This document shows positions 21,666 to 32,573 of a DNA stretch of 64,000 nt, piece by piece. This stretch comes from Malachius bipustulatus. Taxonomy: Eukaryota; Arthropoda; Insecta; Coleoptera; Melyridae. Each line of letters opens with the position of its first letter. Position 1 is the first letter of the stretch. Both the position numbers and the translations under genes were made by a program. The DNA lies in assembly GCA_910589415.1 (NCBI GenBank), contig OU342630.1, positions 72,722,186 through 72,786,185 of the forward strand, read 5' to 3'. Under the pieces are notes generated by a model, which made no database searches, was not told the DNA's origin, and saw only the letters and a list, made by a program, of their open reading frames with translations.

Positions 21666-24446
21666 GCATTATAGAATGAGTGCAGATACCTACTTGATTA
21701 ATACTTGAAAACTACAGTTTATATGAATTTTAGAATGAGAAGGAAATAATTTTTAAAGATTTCTTTAGGAATACGGGAAAAAGTCTTACTGTTTGCTTAT
21801 TGTTTTCAAAAATTATGATTATTTTTTTATTTCAACCACTGGGGACTTTTAGCAAAAAACATGTGAAAACATCTTTAAAATCTTATAAAAAATACTCTAA
21901 AAGTTTTTTCTCGGTTTTTTACCTCGGTTTTTCATACTTTATGTTTATGTAAACTCGGTTGTCAATTATAATAATAAGCATATAAAGATGATTTGTATGT
22001 TTGTTGCATTTATCGATTGATTTGATAGTGGAGTAATGGACTATAATAAATTATTTAAGTCATTATTGCAAACTGTAAACTATTCTAGAGAAACATTATT
22101 TGGTATTTGAATTTGAAAAAGCTTATTTTCTAGATTAGGGAAGCTGATAAATCCGAATTAATTTATAAAAAACATCCTCCATGCCTATTTAGTGTTTGAT
22201 TGAATGTCAAAAGTAGACAATGGTTATTTTGCTTTATAATAAAAAAAAACTTCCCTCCGTATGTTTCCGGTCTCACATATTTTCTCCCAAACTTTACTCC
22301 ATTATGACATTGGTATTAACTTTTTCTTCCGTTTTTGTATCACGAAAAAAATTAATTTACTGTTGTATGATGTCGAGTATGATGTAACATGTAACATGGC
22401 CCAGCTTTTGAGAGCCACTGTAATCCAGAAAATACATATTTTAAGTTTTCACCGAAGTAGAGATAGGTTCCAATCTCGAGGACTTGCTTTATTTTAATAC
22501 ACCATATAAATACAGTTTGATTTTGGTAATAATTGAGCTCGTCAAAAAAGTTTTTTGGTCGAACCTGTATAGGAATTTATTTTATAGCATTTTCTTCCAA
22601 ACTTTTTTATAAACTTTTTGGACTTTAATCTCACCCAAATTTGACAGCCGAACACAATATGTAATTTTTTTCTATACTGTTGCAGAATATAGAATTTTTG
22701 CTCTAATTAATTTTTTTTTAACTGGTTTCTGCGTTATAATAATATAGAATTTCTGTATCCCCTTTTATTATTTTTTTATTATTAATTGATTAATAGGGAC
22801 TAGGGTCTGTTATTAGGACTGAGGTTAGATAATAATTATAAACATTAAAAAAAAGTTTTTCTGAAAGCTTTCCAATCTCGTTTCCAATTTATAGTTCACG
22901 GAATTTGAAAGCTTTTGTCATTTTCATCTTCGCATTTACAAGACATTTTATTTATAATGTGGTCTTACTCCATTGTTCCAGTCCAGCAAAGACTTACGTC
23001 GTCCACTATGACATTTACAGAAAGTCAGTTCCACACCTACGTTATACCTTACCTTAATCAGCGGTTGCAAAACTGTCCACTGCATGCCATGTGGTGATGA
23101 TGGTGACCAATGAATCTTTTATACATACCTGTCATACTGGTAACGCAAATTTACCGTTTGAGAACCTCTTTCATAATAAAACTGTATCGTCGTTACTTTT
23201 ACTTTTACTGAAACTATGCAGCTGAGGATTCTTGTCTGGATTTCTTTCTTTTGCAGACATGTAACGACAATAATTACTGGCGAATCATTTCATTTCTCTT
23301 TCAATAAGTGACCTACTGACCAGACACTCGCGGTTTAATCGTAAATACCACCATTACCATTACCCACGTTGTTATTGTTCTCTTATTATTGTTCTCGTAG
23401 TAAGTAAGTAAAGTTCCTGAATTGAAATTGAAATAAAGAATAAGTGGGTAAGGATATTATTTATTATTCCCTCCCTCTATCTTCTCGAAATTAATCGGCA
23501 ATCCTTTGTTTGGTCGGTGAAATAAGAGTTTCTTGTTCACCTTGAAACTATAACTGACATATCTCTTTGGCAATTAAGTATGAATGTGTGGCATAAAAAC
23601 GAGTTTCGGTTATGATAGTTGAATAAAAAATAGGCTAGGCTATATTTAGAGTAGTAAATTTTCGGTTATTTTGGATAAACACATATTTTGCAATCATCTT
23701 CAAGAATGGCATAAAGGAACGACCAGACAAAACCCAAGTATTTTAACAGCAAAAAATTTTCTTGTTGGTATATTACAAATCCATGCTTTCGTAAATATTT
23801 TCCTTGGTAATTGACGCACTTTTAAACAAGTAAATGGTTGCTTGCGTTCCATGTTCAGGTAATGTTTTCTAAGACAATAATATGGCTCGTCGAACATATG
23901 GCTTTTAACCTTTGTAAGACGACACCGCAAAACTCTTTTTCGGTGTGACACTGGATCTTAGAAGTATATCCTGTATACCCCTTATAGTTTTTTTTAGAAA
24001 CAGGTGGAATTTTTTATTCAGTCTGTGATGCAATTAATTAACAAACTTGGTATTCCTAATACGTAAGCAAAACAGGTGTTCATCGAAGTCACCTTTTTCC
24101 TGTTAACCACCCTTGTTGTGAGGTGTTTTATGTTTTGTACTCGCCGCTTCCTTATTAACTCAATGTTTAGTTTCAAGTCAAATAAGGAATAACTAATATC
24201 GAATCGTTTTTTTATACCTACCCGACCCTGAGGATTATTATACGAACGTAAATAATACCAACATCCTACATATTATGTAGGCACCTAGTCTTAAAAGAGA
24301 AAAGAAGAAATTAAAAAACCGAGATAAAAACCATGTAAAAATACGTAAATAGTAAGTAAAAGGAGAAGAAAAATTGAATAAATTACTATATAAAATTACT
24401 TAATTCATTATTAATTGTCAGCTGCGGAGATATTTTAATCTCGATA
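21666..24446. other. Intronic stretch without recognised genes
   Basis: AT-rich intron sequence. Short frames at 22261, 22915 and 23700 (60-83 codons) have no motif or splice context that would support them. CCTGTATA-like tips near 22567 and 23966 hint at further decayed elements, but I could not define them. Confidence 0.4.
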
Positions 24447-25125
24447 TGCCTAAAAGTTCATATAAACATAGGTCCGCAACCGCTTCGTTACCGATCTACA
24501 GTGTGTTGAAATTTCAAAAAAGAAATAGTTTTTTCTTTACAGCTCCCATAGTTTTTGAGATATTTACTTCAAATTTGGAATATGGGTTACGCTGTAGAGC
24601 TTAAAAAATACATCATTGGGCATCACAAATTGTTGTGAGAATTTACAGAAAGAGTTTTTCCCTGAATTTCTCCCATTTTACCCCCATTTCTCTTTTTTGT
24701 GATAACAATAGGTTCTAAAATACATTATAAATTTTCGGTTTTATTTAGAAACTTTTTGGTCTCTTTTAGTTTTTTTTTTCATCTGCAACCATTATCAAGA
24801 AAAAAGAGAAACAATTTCCCCTAATTCATTAGACGAATTTAAAATTTTTAAAATGGTAAAAAAGGCTCTGACTTTTTGGATAATTTCTCATTTCCTTTAA
24901 TTTTGACGTTAAGTCAGCACTGAGTGTTGAGAATTATGGGCTGACTCTGTGCGACTAACTGTTTAACCAACCTCAAGGATATATATAAAAAAATCTTGAA
25001 ATTTCAACACTCTGTAGATCGATAACGAAGCGGTTGCGGACCTATGTTTATATGAACTGTTACGCATAAAATAAGCCAAAGAATTACCATCTTTCGTATG
25101 TACCTGATATTTAGGAACATCCTGT
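24447..25125. mobile_element. Repeat family A, copy 2 (palindromic)
   Basis: The left arm AGTTCATATAAACATAGGTCC with CGCAACCGCTTCGTTACCGAT pairs with the right arm ATCGATAACGAAGCGGTTGCG with GACCTATGTTTATATGAACT near 25015-25060. The right tip is TTAGGAACATCCTGTATA near 25125. The interior is shared with 10785-11466 and 36822-37560. No ORF. It abuts or overlaps the next palindrome at its right tip, suggesting insertion of one into the end of the other. Confidence 0.8.
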
Positions 25126-25684
25126 ATACGGTGTATCGCATTTAAGGTGAATACACCCCTGAATTTTCGCTATTTGAAGGAGTCGGGGTTTAAAATTTTG
25201 TACAGTCATACAGACTGATAATTTACTATAATTATCTAACAGAAATTGGACCTTTAAACCCCGCCTACTTACGTCTTCGCAAATAAGGCGAATTATGGAT
25301 TTTTTGCTTTGCATTAGAGATATCGAAAAAAGCTCGGAAAAAAGTTACTGGAAAAAGTTTTTTTTTAATTTGAATTTTTTCATTATTTTTAAATTTTATT
25401 TTCTAATTTGATAATTACATTATTATGGAGCGTAAAAATCGGACAGTAACGCAATACAACTTAGAACTACTTTTTTTGGTAACTTTTTTGGCTATCTCTA
25501 GCGCGAAGCTAAATATCGATAATTCGCCCTCTTTTCGAAGAGATAGTAGGCGAGGGGTTTAAAAGAGGGTTTAAAGGTCAAATTTCAAGTGTGGCTCATC
25601 AGTCTTTACAAAATTTCAAACCCCGACTATTTCAAATAACGAAAATACAGGGGCGTATTCATCTTAAATGCGACACACTGTATA
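25125..25684. mobile_element. Palindromic element, 560 bp, ~200-bp arms
   Basis: The left end TATACGGTGTATCGCATTTA, with AATACACCCCTGAATTTTCG, pairs with the right end (CGAAAATACAGGGGCGTATT with TAAATGCGACACACTGTATA). The pairing continues through GGTTTAAAATTTTGTA against TACAAAATTTCAAACC and GGCGAATTAT against ATAATTCGCC. The 67-codon minus frame inside is arm sequence, not a gene. Confidence 0.85.
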
Positions 25685-26266
25685 AAACAATAATTTTCCT
25701 AACGCGTATTAGAAGATAATAATTAGACAATTTTTGCAGCTATGCAAATTTGCAAATTTTTAATGAAGGTACATGGATGTATTTAATTGCATTTAATTGA
25801 ATAATTTGTATTTAATTAAACTATTTTAGAGATTACATGATGATACAGTACTATTAAATATGGTTAAAGTTAGAAAGAGTAAGATAATATGTCTATTTAG
25901 GTAAGAGAAAATTGAGTAATTTTCAGTATAGTATCATCGATTAACAATAATTAATAATAATTATTAACAAACGATTTTTCGTCAAAGAAAACTCTTCAGC
26001 TTCACCGAGACGGTCAGGTCTTCTGGTTCTCGAAAAAAAAAAGAAAATTCTTCAACTGTATGACGTCATATTGTTTGGCTTATGGTTTTACGGTTATTGG
26101 TTTTGGCCAAAGACATCTTTGAGTGACAAAATGTTCTTGCTTTTCCGAAAAAAAAAAATTAAAATTAAAGCACAATAATAAAATTGAATGTGAAAAATGT
26201 GTGGTTTCTTATGAAAAACAATATAGTGGCCATAAGAAAAACGAAAGTTGACTATTACTGACGACT
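25685..26266. other. Intronic stretch with a fragment of the 8441-type element
   Basis: AT-rich. Positions about 26219-26255 (TGGCCATAAGAAAAACGAAAG, TTGACTAT) match an arm of the palindrome at 8441-9408. Nothing else identified. Confidence 0.5.
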
Positions 26267-26791
26267 TATACAGGATGATCACGAAATTTCTGACACAGAT
26301 AGGACCACAGAATTAATTGTGAATTAGGGATTCCAAGTTCATTTACTTTTTTTTGCCAGCATGAAATTTTGTGAAAAACATGCGACAACCCGCACTCGAT
26401 AGATAGAAAAATAATGTGCAGGTGTATATTTGTACCCAGATTAGGAAAAAAAAGACAAAAAAAAGTGAAAAGTTTCCATTATCATAACTCTCAACTTGAA
26501 CAGCGATGCTACATTGACAAATTTTATTGGACTCGAGAAATAGGTAGAATTTGAACGAGCGTAATTCCGTTACCGTACCTATAATAAAAAAATTAAAGCC
26601 ATATACTACCTATCGTAATAGTTGTGTGAAATGATGTGTTTTCCCAGTGAAAGTTGTTTAAATTTGACTTAAACTTAAATCTCCATCAGAACGAAGGTGA
26701 AGAAACAGTTCTGTTTCAAATTTACATCTAAGCAACCTTAAATATAATAATCTGTGTATAACGTGTCCGCCATTTCAGGATCACCTGTATA
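26267..26791. mobile_element. Short TIR element, 525 bp
   Basis: The left tip TATACAGGATGATCACGAAA, then TTTCTGACACAG, pairs imperfectly with the right tip CGTGTCCGCCATTTCAGGAT, then CACCTGTATA. Only about 30 bp at each end pair; the interior is non-coding. It belongs to the TATACAGG-tipped group. Confidence 0.65.
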
Positions 26792-26906
26792 AACCTACAA
26801 AAAAAAATAATTTATTTATTTTCAATAACTTTTTTAAGTTAATAACTTTCGAAGTTAATGACATTGCATTTTTATGCTCCCAAAGTTTCCTTTACATTTG
26901 AATATA

Positions 26907-28340
26907 CAGTGCGCGAGAAAAGTAAGGAATAAATACAATAAAACGGAGAGGGCTGTTTTTTTTTTGAAAAAATAAAAAAACAGGTCGATTTTGTTTTTTA
27001 GTTGTTCAGCTTTTGACATAATATTGGGATATACAGGGTGATTCGCGAAAAAATGGTGACGTCATCGGCATTTTTTTTTTAATGGCAACCCTTATTTTTT
27101 ATTCCATTTTTTGATACTTCATTCAATTGCCAATACGAAAATGTAACCATTTTGTAACCCTAAACGACGAAATTTCTGTGAAAATAACTTAATTTGTAGA
27201 GATTCAATTTAATAGACAGATTTAATAGATTTAATTTAATTTAATTTAATAGATTTAATTTAATAGACTTAATTTAATAGACAGACCTTATAAAATTACC
27301 ATGGAAACAGTCATTTTTATTTGATAATAAAGATAGAGAAAGAAAGTCCAAAAAAATAGTGATAAAATACGGTGATTCTGTTTTTACTAAACCTATCGAA
27401 GCAGCAAATCTGTTCGCTTGTTATTTCAGAGATATTGTCGGGGAAAACCTAAGGAGTCATTTTGGTGGTAGTCTTTCAGTTGGATGCACTACGTCTGCAA
27501 TGAGCAGCGTAACTATGTTCTTTGTCCCTGTTACTGAAAGTGAGGTGAGAAATATCTTGTTCGATTTTAAAAACAAAAGAAGTACTGGAATCGATGAGTT
27601 TCCCATGTCTTTGCTGAAGGGCTGTTTTTTTGAAAAAATAAAAAAACAGGTCGATTTTGTTTTTGAGTTGTTCAACTTTTGACATAATATTGGGGTATAC
27701 AGGGTGATGCGCGAAAAAGTGGTGACGTCATCGGCATTTTTTTTTAAATGGCAACCCTTATTTTTTATTCCATTTTTTGATACTTCATTCAATTGCCAAT
27801 ACGAAAATTTAACCATTTTGTAACCCTAAACGACGAAATTTCTGTGAAAATAACTTAATTTGTAGAGATTCAATTTAATAGACAGATTTAATAGATTTAA
27901 TTTAATTTAATTTAATAGATTTAATTTAATAGACTTAATTTAATAGACAGACCTTATAAAATTACCATGGAAACAGTCATTTTTATTTTATTTTTTTTTT
28001 ATTTTTATTGTTAATGTTCCGATTTTCACATCAGTAAAAAGTGCACAATTTCGACTCACGAGCTGTTTTCTCAGAAATTTCCTAATTTAAGGTTACAAAT
28101 TGATTACATTACCATACTGGCAATCAAATGAAGTATCAAAAAATGGAATAAAAAATAAGGGTTGCTATTTAAAAAAAAAAGCCGATGACGTCACCACTTT
28201 TTCGCGCATCACCCTGTATACCCCAATATTATGTCAAAAGTTGAACAACTCAAAAACAAAATCGACCTGTTTTTTTATTTTTCGAAAACAATAGCCCTCT
28301 CCGTTTTATCGAATTTATTCCTTACTTTTCTCGCGCACTG
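26907..28340. mobile_element. Tc1/mariner-type TIR element with duplicated arm and enclosed RT fragment (1,434 bp)
   Basis: The termini are 48-bp inverted repeats with two mismatches (CAGTGCGCGAGAAAAGTAAG at each end), flanked on both sides by TA, the usual Tc1/mariner target duplication. The arms continue for about 250 bp (GGTCGATTTTG, CAGGGTGATKCGCGAAAAA, GGTGACGTCATCGG). A roughly 360-bp segment of the left arm (about 26950-27320) is repeated directly at about 27622-27985. The two copies are separated by a reverse-transcriptase fragment. There is no transposase ORF, so the element is non-autonomous and composite. Confidence 0.85.
27322..27682 (+). pseudogene. Non-LTR reverse transcriptase fragment
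   Basis: A frame open from about 27322 to the TGA ending at 27682 reads ...SVFTKPIEAANLFACYFRDIV...ESEVRNILFDFKNKRSTGIDEFPMSLLKG.... This is the N-terminal part of a LINE reverse transcriptase (the segment around the K-[ST]-x-G-x-D-x-[FI]-P motif), without its catalytic core. The last 20 codons run into the direct-repeat unit and still look RT-like (VDFVFELFNF), so part of the repeat unit may itself derive from the LINE. No start or catalytic YxDD motif. The GTG near 27359 is not a meaningful start. Confidence 0.6.
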
Positions 28341-29787
28341 TATTAGGTACATACATACATAAATATGTACCTATTCATATTGACGAATAAGCAGAAAAGA
28401 TTAAGGAGTTACTTGCAACCACTACGTTCTTGGGAACAGACCCTATTACCGAAGCAATCAAAGAGAGCTCTACTTTTGCTAATATCATGTTCGCGTCAGG
28501 TACGGAAAAAGTTTCTTGGATATGCTGTGAAAATTTTAACTCACAACGCCTACTGAATGTTTAATTAATTCGCTTTTTCTTTGTTGTACAAATATCGCTG
28601 TGTAACTTTGTTTGTTTGTACCTAATTATTTAGATTGACTTGCAGATAAAATTTTTCCTTTTTTTAGTATTTTTTATTCCCGTTGAGAGTTGAAAATATT
28701 TAAATTTTTTGTGCTCGAACCTTCAAATTTTCTCTTTGACATTTTTATAGCAGACTGTAAACTTGTAAGTGATGGGTCAAAGGGATTTAACTCGGGATTT
28801 AACATGCAAATTCAATTTTGTTCAAATAATATCTCCGCAGGTTTAGATTTGAAGAAAACGCCTCAATAATAATGTAGAAATACGCAAAAGAAAATTCTAA
28901 TAAATTTTCACATTTGTACTCAATTGCCCGTTCTGGGGATTGTTACTTTGAGAAAATTTTAATATTTGATTTTTTTATATTTCTGCATTCATCCTATTTA
29001 AAATTAAAAATAGCTAATTAAGTACATTTTAGCCATTATCAGAAGTCATTTCAATAACAATTTTATTGAATAGGTAAGCCTGGAGATATTATTTACAAAA
29101 AATTGGAACTGCATGTTAAATCCCTATGATCCACTTTCGAGTTTTTCCACCCTGTATAAGTTACCTAAACTGACTCGTTATTTACCTAATATAAGACAAT
29201 ATTTTGTTAAGGTTTCAGAACTTTTATAAATTCTATTAATATCTTTACGTCGTTGTAGGTTTTTTATTTTGATTTGACTTGTCCTTATTGAATGAAACAT
29301 CGCCCACGATGATTACAATCCACCCCCTCAACCTAGTTTTATCTCGTTTTCTTTTCAGTTAACGTTATACATATTAATAATAATTCATGCGAACATTGTG
29401 GGTTGAAGCGAATCGTTACAAAGTATTGCAGGCTTCCTGCTGCATGTTTCATTTTTTTCTCTCGTTAAATTTATGGTGCTGAATTTGTCACAATGCATCA
29501 ATGAATTAATAAACAGTTTTTTTTAATACAACACATGTAGGTAGTTATTCAATCATGGTTCAAAGCAACGTTTTTGTATAATTCTTCAATTAATTTGTAT
29601 TTGAATATTTGAAAGTAGGTACCTACATTTTATACACACGTAGGTACTGGGGAAATGTTTTACTTTCCAGATCTATTTAGTGTGATTTTGATTATTGTAT
29701 GTGGCAAAGTTCCTCTTGTTAAACTTCCGGATTGCGTCATTAATCAACTATGACATTAAATCATGCTCTGTTGCCAAACTTAACAGA
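28341..29787. other. Intronic stretch between transposons
   Basis: No gene recognised. AT-rich with poly-T runs. The 63-codon frame near 28365 lacks support. Confidence 0.45.
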
Positions 29788-29789
29788 TA

Positions 29790-31083
29790 CGAGGGTGGTT
29801 TGATAAGTCCGTGACTTTTAAAGGAAAACATTGTTTTTTGGGCAAAAAATCATTTTATTTTTCTACATAATCTCCTTTCAGGTCGATACATTTAGTCCAA
29901 CGTGTTTCTAACTTTTTTATTCCTTCTAAATAATAAGATCCGTCAAGGCCCTCAAAATAAGCGTTTGTTTCCGTGATGACCTCTTCATTCGACTCAAATC
30001 TTTTGCCAGCCAGCCATTTTTTCAGGTTTGGAAACAGGAAATAGTCGGAGGGAGCTAAATCCGGAGAATACGGTGGATGTTGTAGCAGTTCGTAGCCCAG
30101 TTGGTGAAATTTTGCCATAGTGACTGCACACGTGTGCACTCGTGCATTGTCCTGATGAAACAACACTTTTTTCTTCTTTAAATGCGGTCGTTTCTGCTTC
30201 AAAACAGTGTCAAATGTATTCAGCAGCTCTGAGTAGTATTTGCCATTGATGGTTTTACCCTTTTCAAGGTAATCGATATGAATTACTCTGCGCGAATCCC
30301 AGAAAACTGTAGCCATGACTTTGTTAGCAGAAAGACCCATCTTAGCCTTCTTCGGTGCACGTTCACCTTTAACAACCCATTGCTTCGATTGTTGCTTTGT
30401 CTCTGGTGTGGCGTGATGGATCCACGTGTCATCCACGGTAACGAAACGGCGCAAAAACTCTTTTGGATTGCGTTTGTACATCTCCAAACACTCCTTTGAA
30501 CTTTTCACACGATTAAATTTATGGTCGATCGTGAGCAATCGCGGCACCCATCGCGCGGACAGCTTTCTCATGTCCAAATATTCGTGCAAAATGTGGTGCA
30601 CCCGTTCAGTTGAGATGCCTACAGCCTCAGCCAACTCACGCACTTTTAATCTTCGATCATCCAATATCATTTCATGGATTTTGTCAACGATTTCTGGCGT
30701 AACGACGTCTTTTGGACGACCTGAACGTTCGGCATCACTTGTACTGGTGCGGCCACAGCGGAACTCAGTAAACCACTTTTTAACCATTGAAATTGATGGT
30801 GCAGAGTCCCCATAGTATTTATCAAGCCTCTGCTTGGTTTCGTTGACGGGTTTTTTGCGCAAAAAGTAATGCTTTATCAGCACACGAAATTCACTTTTTT
30901 CCATTTTTGTGGACATTGACGACGTTGGCTGCTTTAAATGGCTGTCAAACATAACCTAAACGTCACAGCTTGCTCAAAATTGTACAGTAGTCCACCGACA
31001 GATGGCACTTCACGGGAGCGGAGTTGCTTTACAGTTACTGCGTGGGAAATTTCAAAAGTCACGGACTTATCAAACGACCCTCG
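29790..31083 (-). mobile_element. Apparently intact irritans-type mariner transposon (1,294 bp)
   Basis: Ends are 30-bp terminal inverted repeats (29790-29819 and 31054-31083) beginning CGAGGGT and reading through TTTGATAAGTCCGTGACTTTT. They differ at one position. TA flanks both ends (29788-29789, 31084-31085), the standard mariner target duplication. A single uninterrupted transposase gene fills the element on the minus strand, antisense to ftz-f1. Near-identical ends and an unbroken ORF indicate recent insertion. Whether it is fixed or polymorphic cannot be told from one sequence. Confidence 0.96.
29855..30904 (-). CDS. Mariner transposase (349 aa, DD34D)
   Basis: Cuts and pastes the element at TA sites. 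I chose the ATG at 30902-30904 (MEKSEFRVLIKHYF), which aligns with the start of known irritans-group transposases such as Himar1 (348 aa). The frame stays open 16 codons further upstream to an ATG at 30952. Residues 1 to about 110 are the N-terminal helix-turn-helix DNA-binding region, and the linker motif WVPRLLT starts at 119. Catalytic aspartates are D158 (in VTVDDTW), D252 (in HQDNA) and D287 (in YSPDLAPSDYF). Exactly 34 residues separate the last two, the DD34D signature. No stop or frameshift is seen and the length is normal, so activity is plausible. The first catalytic motif has D-D-T-W where D-E-T-W is common. Expression would need its own or a nearby promoter, since it opposes ftz-f1. 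Confidence 0.96.
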   Translation of the reverse strand: MEKSEFRVLIKHYFLRKKPVNETKQRLDKYYGDSAPSISMVKKWFTEFRCGRTSTSDAERSGRPKDVVTPEIVDKIHEMILDDRRLKVRELAEAVGISTERVHHILHEYLDMRKLSARWVPRLLTIDHKFNRVKSSKECLEMYKRNPKEFLRRFVTVDDTWIHHATPETKQQSKQWVVKGERAPKKAKMGLSANKVMATVFWDSRRVIHIDYLEKGKTINGKYYSELLNTFDTVLKQKRPHLKKKKVLFHQDNARVHTCAVTMAKFHQLGYELLQHPPYSPDLAPSDYFLFPNLKKWLAGKRFESNEEVITETNAYFEGLDGSYYLEGIKKLETRWTKCIDLKGDYVEK

Positions 31084-31373
31084 TATTTCCATAGTACCTT
31101 TTGCTTGCAATAACCCCCTGGATAAGATTACTAGCAACCTGCACTAAATTACAAAAAGGGAATTAACCTACTTCCATATATGAGCTACGTGGGTGGGTTG
31201 CCTACAGAACCAATTCATGCTCGAATTCATGGTTTGAAGTAGCAATTTTTTACTATTTCCATGTGAGTACTTTTTCCAAACTAATCTCTATTCAAAACTG
31301 CTTTTTTACTACCATACATCGTCTATTTTTACAAACATTTCTATTTTCTTACCTTCCTTAAAAAGCATTGCTT

Positions 31374-31397
31374 TTATTATTATTATTATTATTATTT
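31374..31397. repeat. ATT microsatellite
   Basis: (TTA)n run of about eight units. It may be the tail of a LINE fragment, but no flanking LINE sequence is recognised here. Confidence 0.85.
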
Positions 31398-31529
31398 TCA
31401 CTATTTTCCATCTCAACTTCTAAATTAGTTGGTTTTTGTATCAAGTTGCGGATCTGATCAAAACAACTTGACTGTTTATTCTTCTTGAAGGAATTTTCTG
31501 ACCACGTGGCAAGTGTTAATCATTACAGC

Positions 31530-31543
31530 TAATAATAATAATA

Positions 31544-31575
<32 letters not shown>
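31530..31575. repeat. (AAT)n-(ATT)n inverted microsatellite
   Basis: About five AAT units followed directly by about ten ATT units. The junction makes a self-complementary hairpin. Such tracts often mark head-to-head LINE tails or replication slippage. Confidence 0.85.
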
Positions 31576-32027
31576 GAGTGAGATGAAAAAGAGTGAAAAA
31601 GATGAGTGAGAGTGTAAGTAGGTCAATAATAATACATAAAAATAATACTATGCATAAAAATGTAATCAGGGTTCAAAAACATGCTAAACGGATTGCCCCA
31701 AGGGTGACCATTATTTTATGCTTAATAATCAAAATGTTGGAAGTCTAAATTATTAAGGTGGCAAAATGTCTGACCTCTTGTTTGTGTTTTCCTTGGAATG
31801 TTTCAATCGAATTCATTATTCATTGTATAAATTTCAGAATAATTTCTGCAAAATAGGGCGAGGTTATCTGATGTAAACATTGCTTTTGAATTTCAATTTT
31901 TTCACTACTACATCTGTTACTGTAAGTGAAATAGATGCGTATTAAAGAAACCAGGAGCCTCGCCAGGAGCCTTATAATAGGCCAGTCATTATGTACTTTT
32001 AACCCAGGAGTTACTGGTAGTATAAAC

Positions 32028-32573
32028 TCAAAATGGCGACTAGATCCGAGGTGCGCATCAGTCCGCCATTTTGAGTTTTTTTTTTTATAATTTGTTTTCT
32101 TGACTAATTCAGCCATATTAAATTTTTGGGGTAGAGTGAGGGAAACTAAACTTGTAGGAAATTCAATTCCCACAAAACAAATCGATCGATATTTTTTGAA
32201 TTAAATCTGAAAAATCGAGCAAGTCGTTTGATAAATACCAGGGGTCCTGTTAAGGGGGCCCCCGTTCATATCTTAGGCACTTTAGTCTAGAGGTTTTTTA
32301 GTCGTAGAGAAAATACAGGTGGTTTTTACAATAATTAGGACTTAGATTAAGTAGTTTGTGAGTTATAAACAACTGAAAATTTTCAAAATTTCAAAGCAGT
32401 GTACAACGATAACGGCACAAGACATTGAAAAACGGCTTACGTGTTCCCTATCTTAACATTTCACATGGAATATCCTATTAGTATTAAGTAGTTTAAAGAA
32501 CAACAATTATTATTATTCATAAAATTCAAAATGGCGGATTGATGCGCACATCGTATCTAGTCGCCATTTTGAA
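32028..32573. mobile_element. TIR element with CAAAATGGCG arms (~545 bp)
   Basis: The arm TCAAAATGGCGACTAGATCC, then GAGGTGCGCATCAGTCCGCCATTTTG (32028-32076), pairs with the inverted arm at 32526-32573. Each arm is itself palindromic (CAAAATGGCG...CGCCATTTTG). The interior includes a C/G-rich TTAAGGGGGCCCCCGTT and the AACGGCTTACGTGTTCCCTA block shared with 15430 and 21280-21440. No ORF; the 117-codon minus frame is rejected. Confidence 0.65.
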
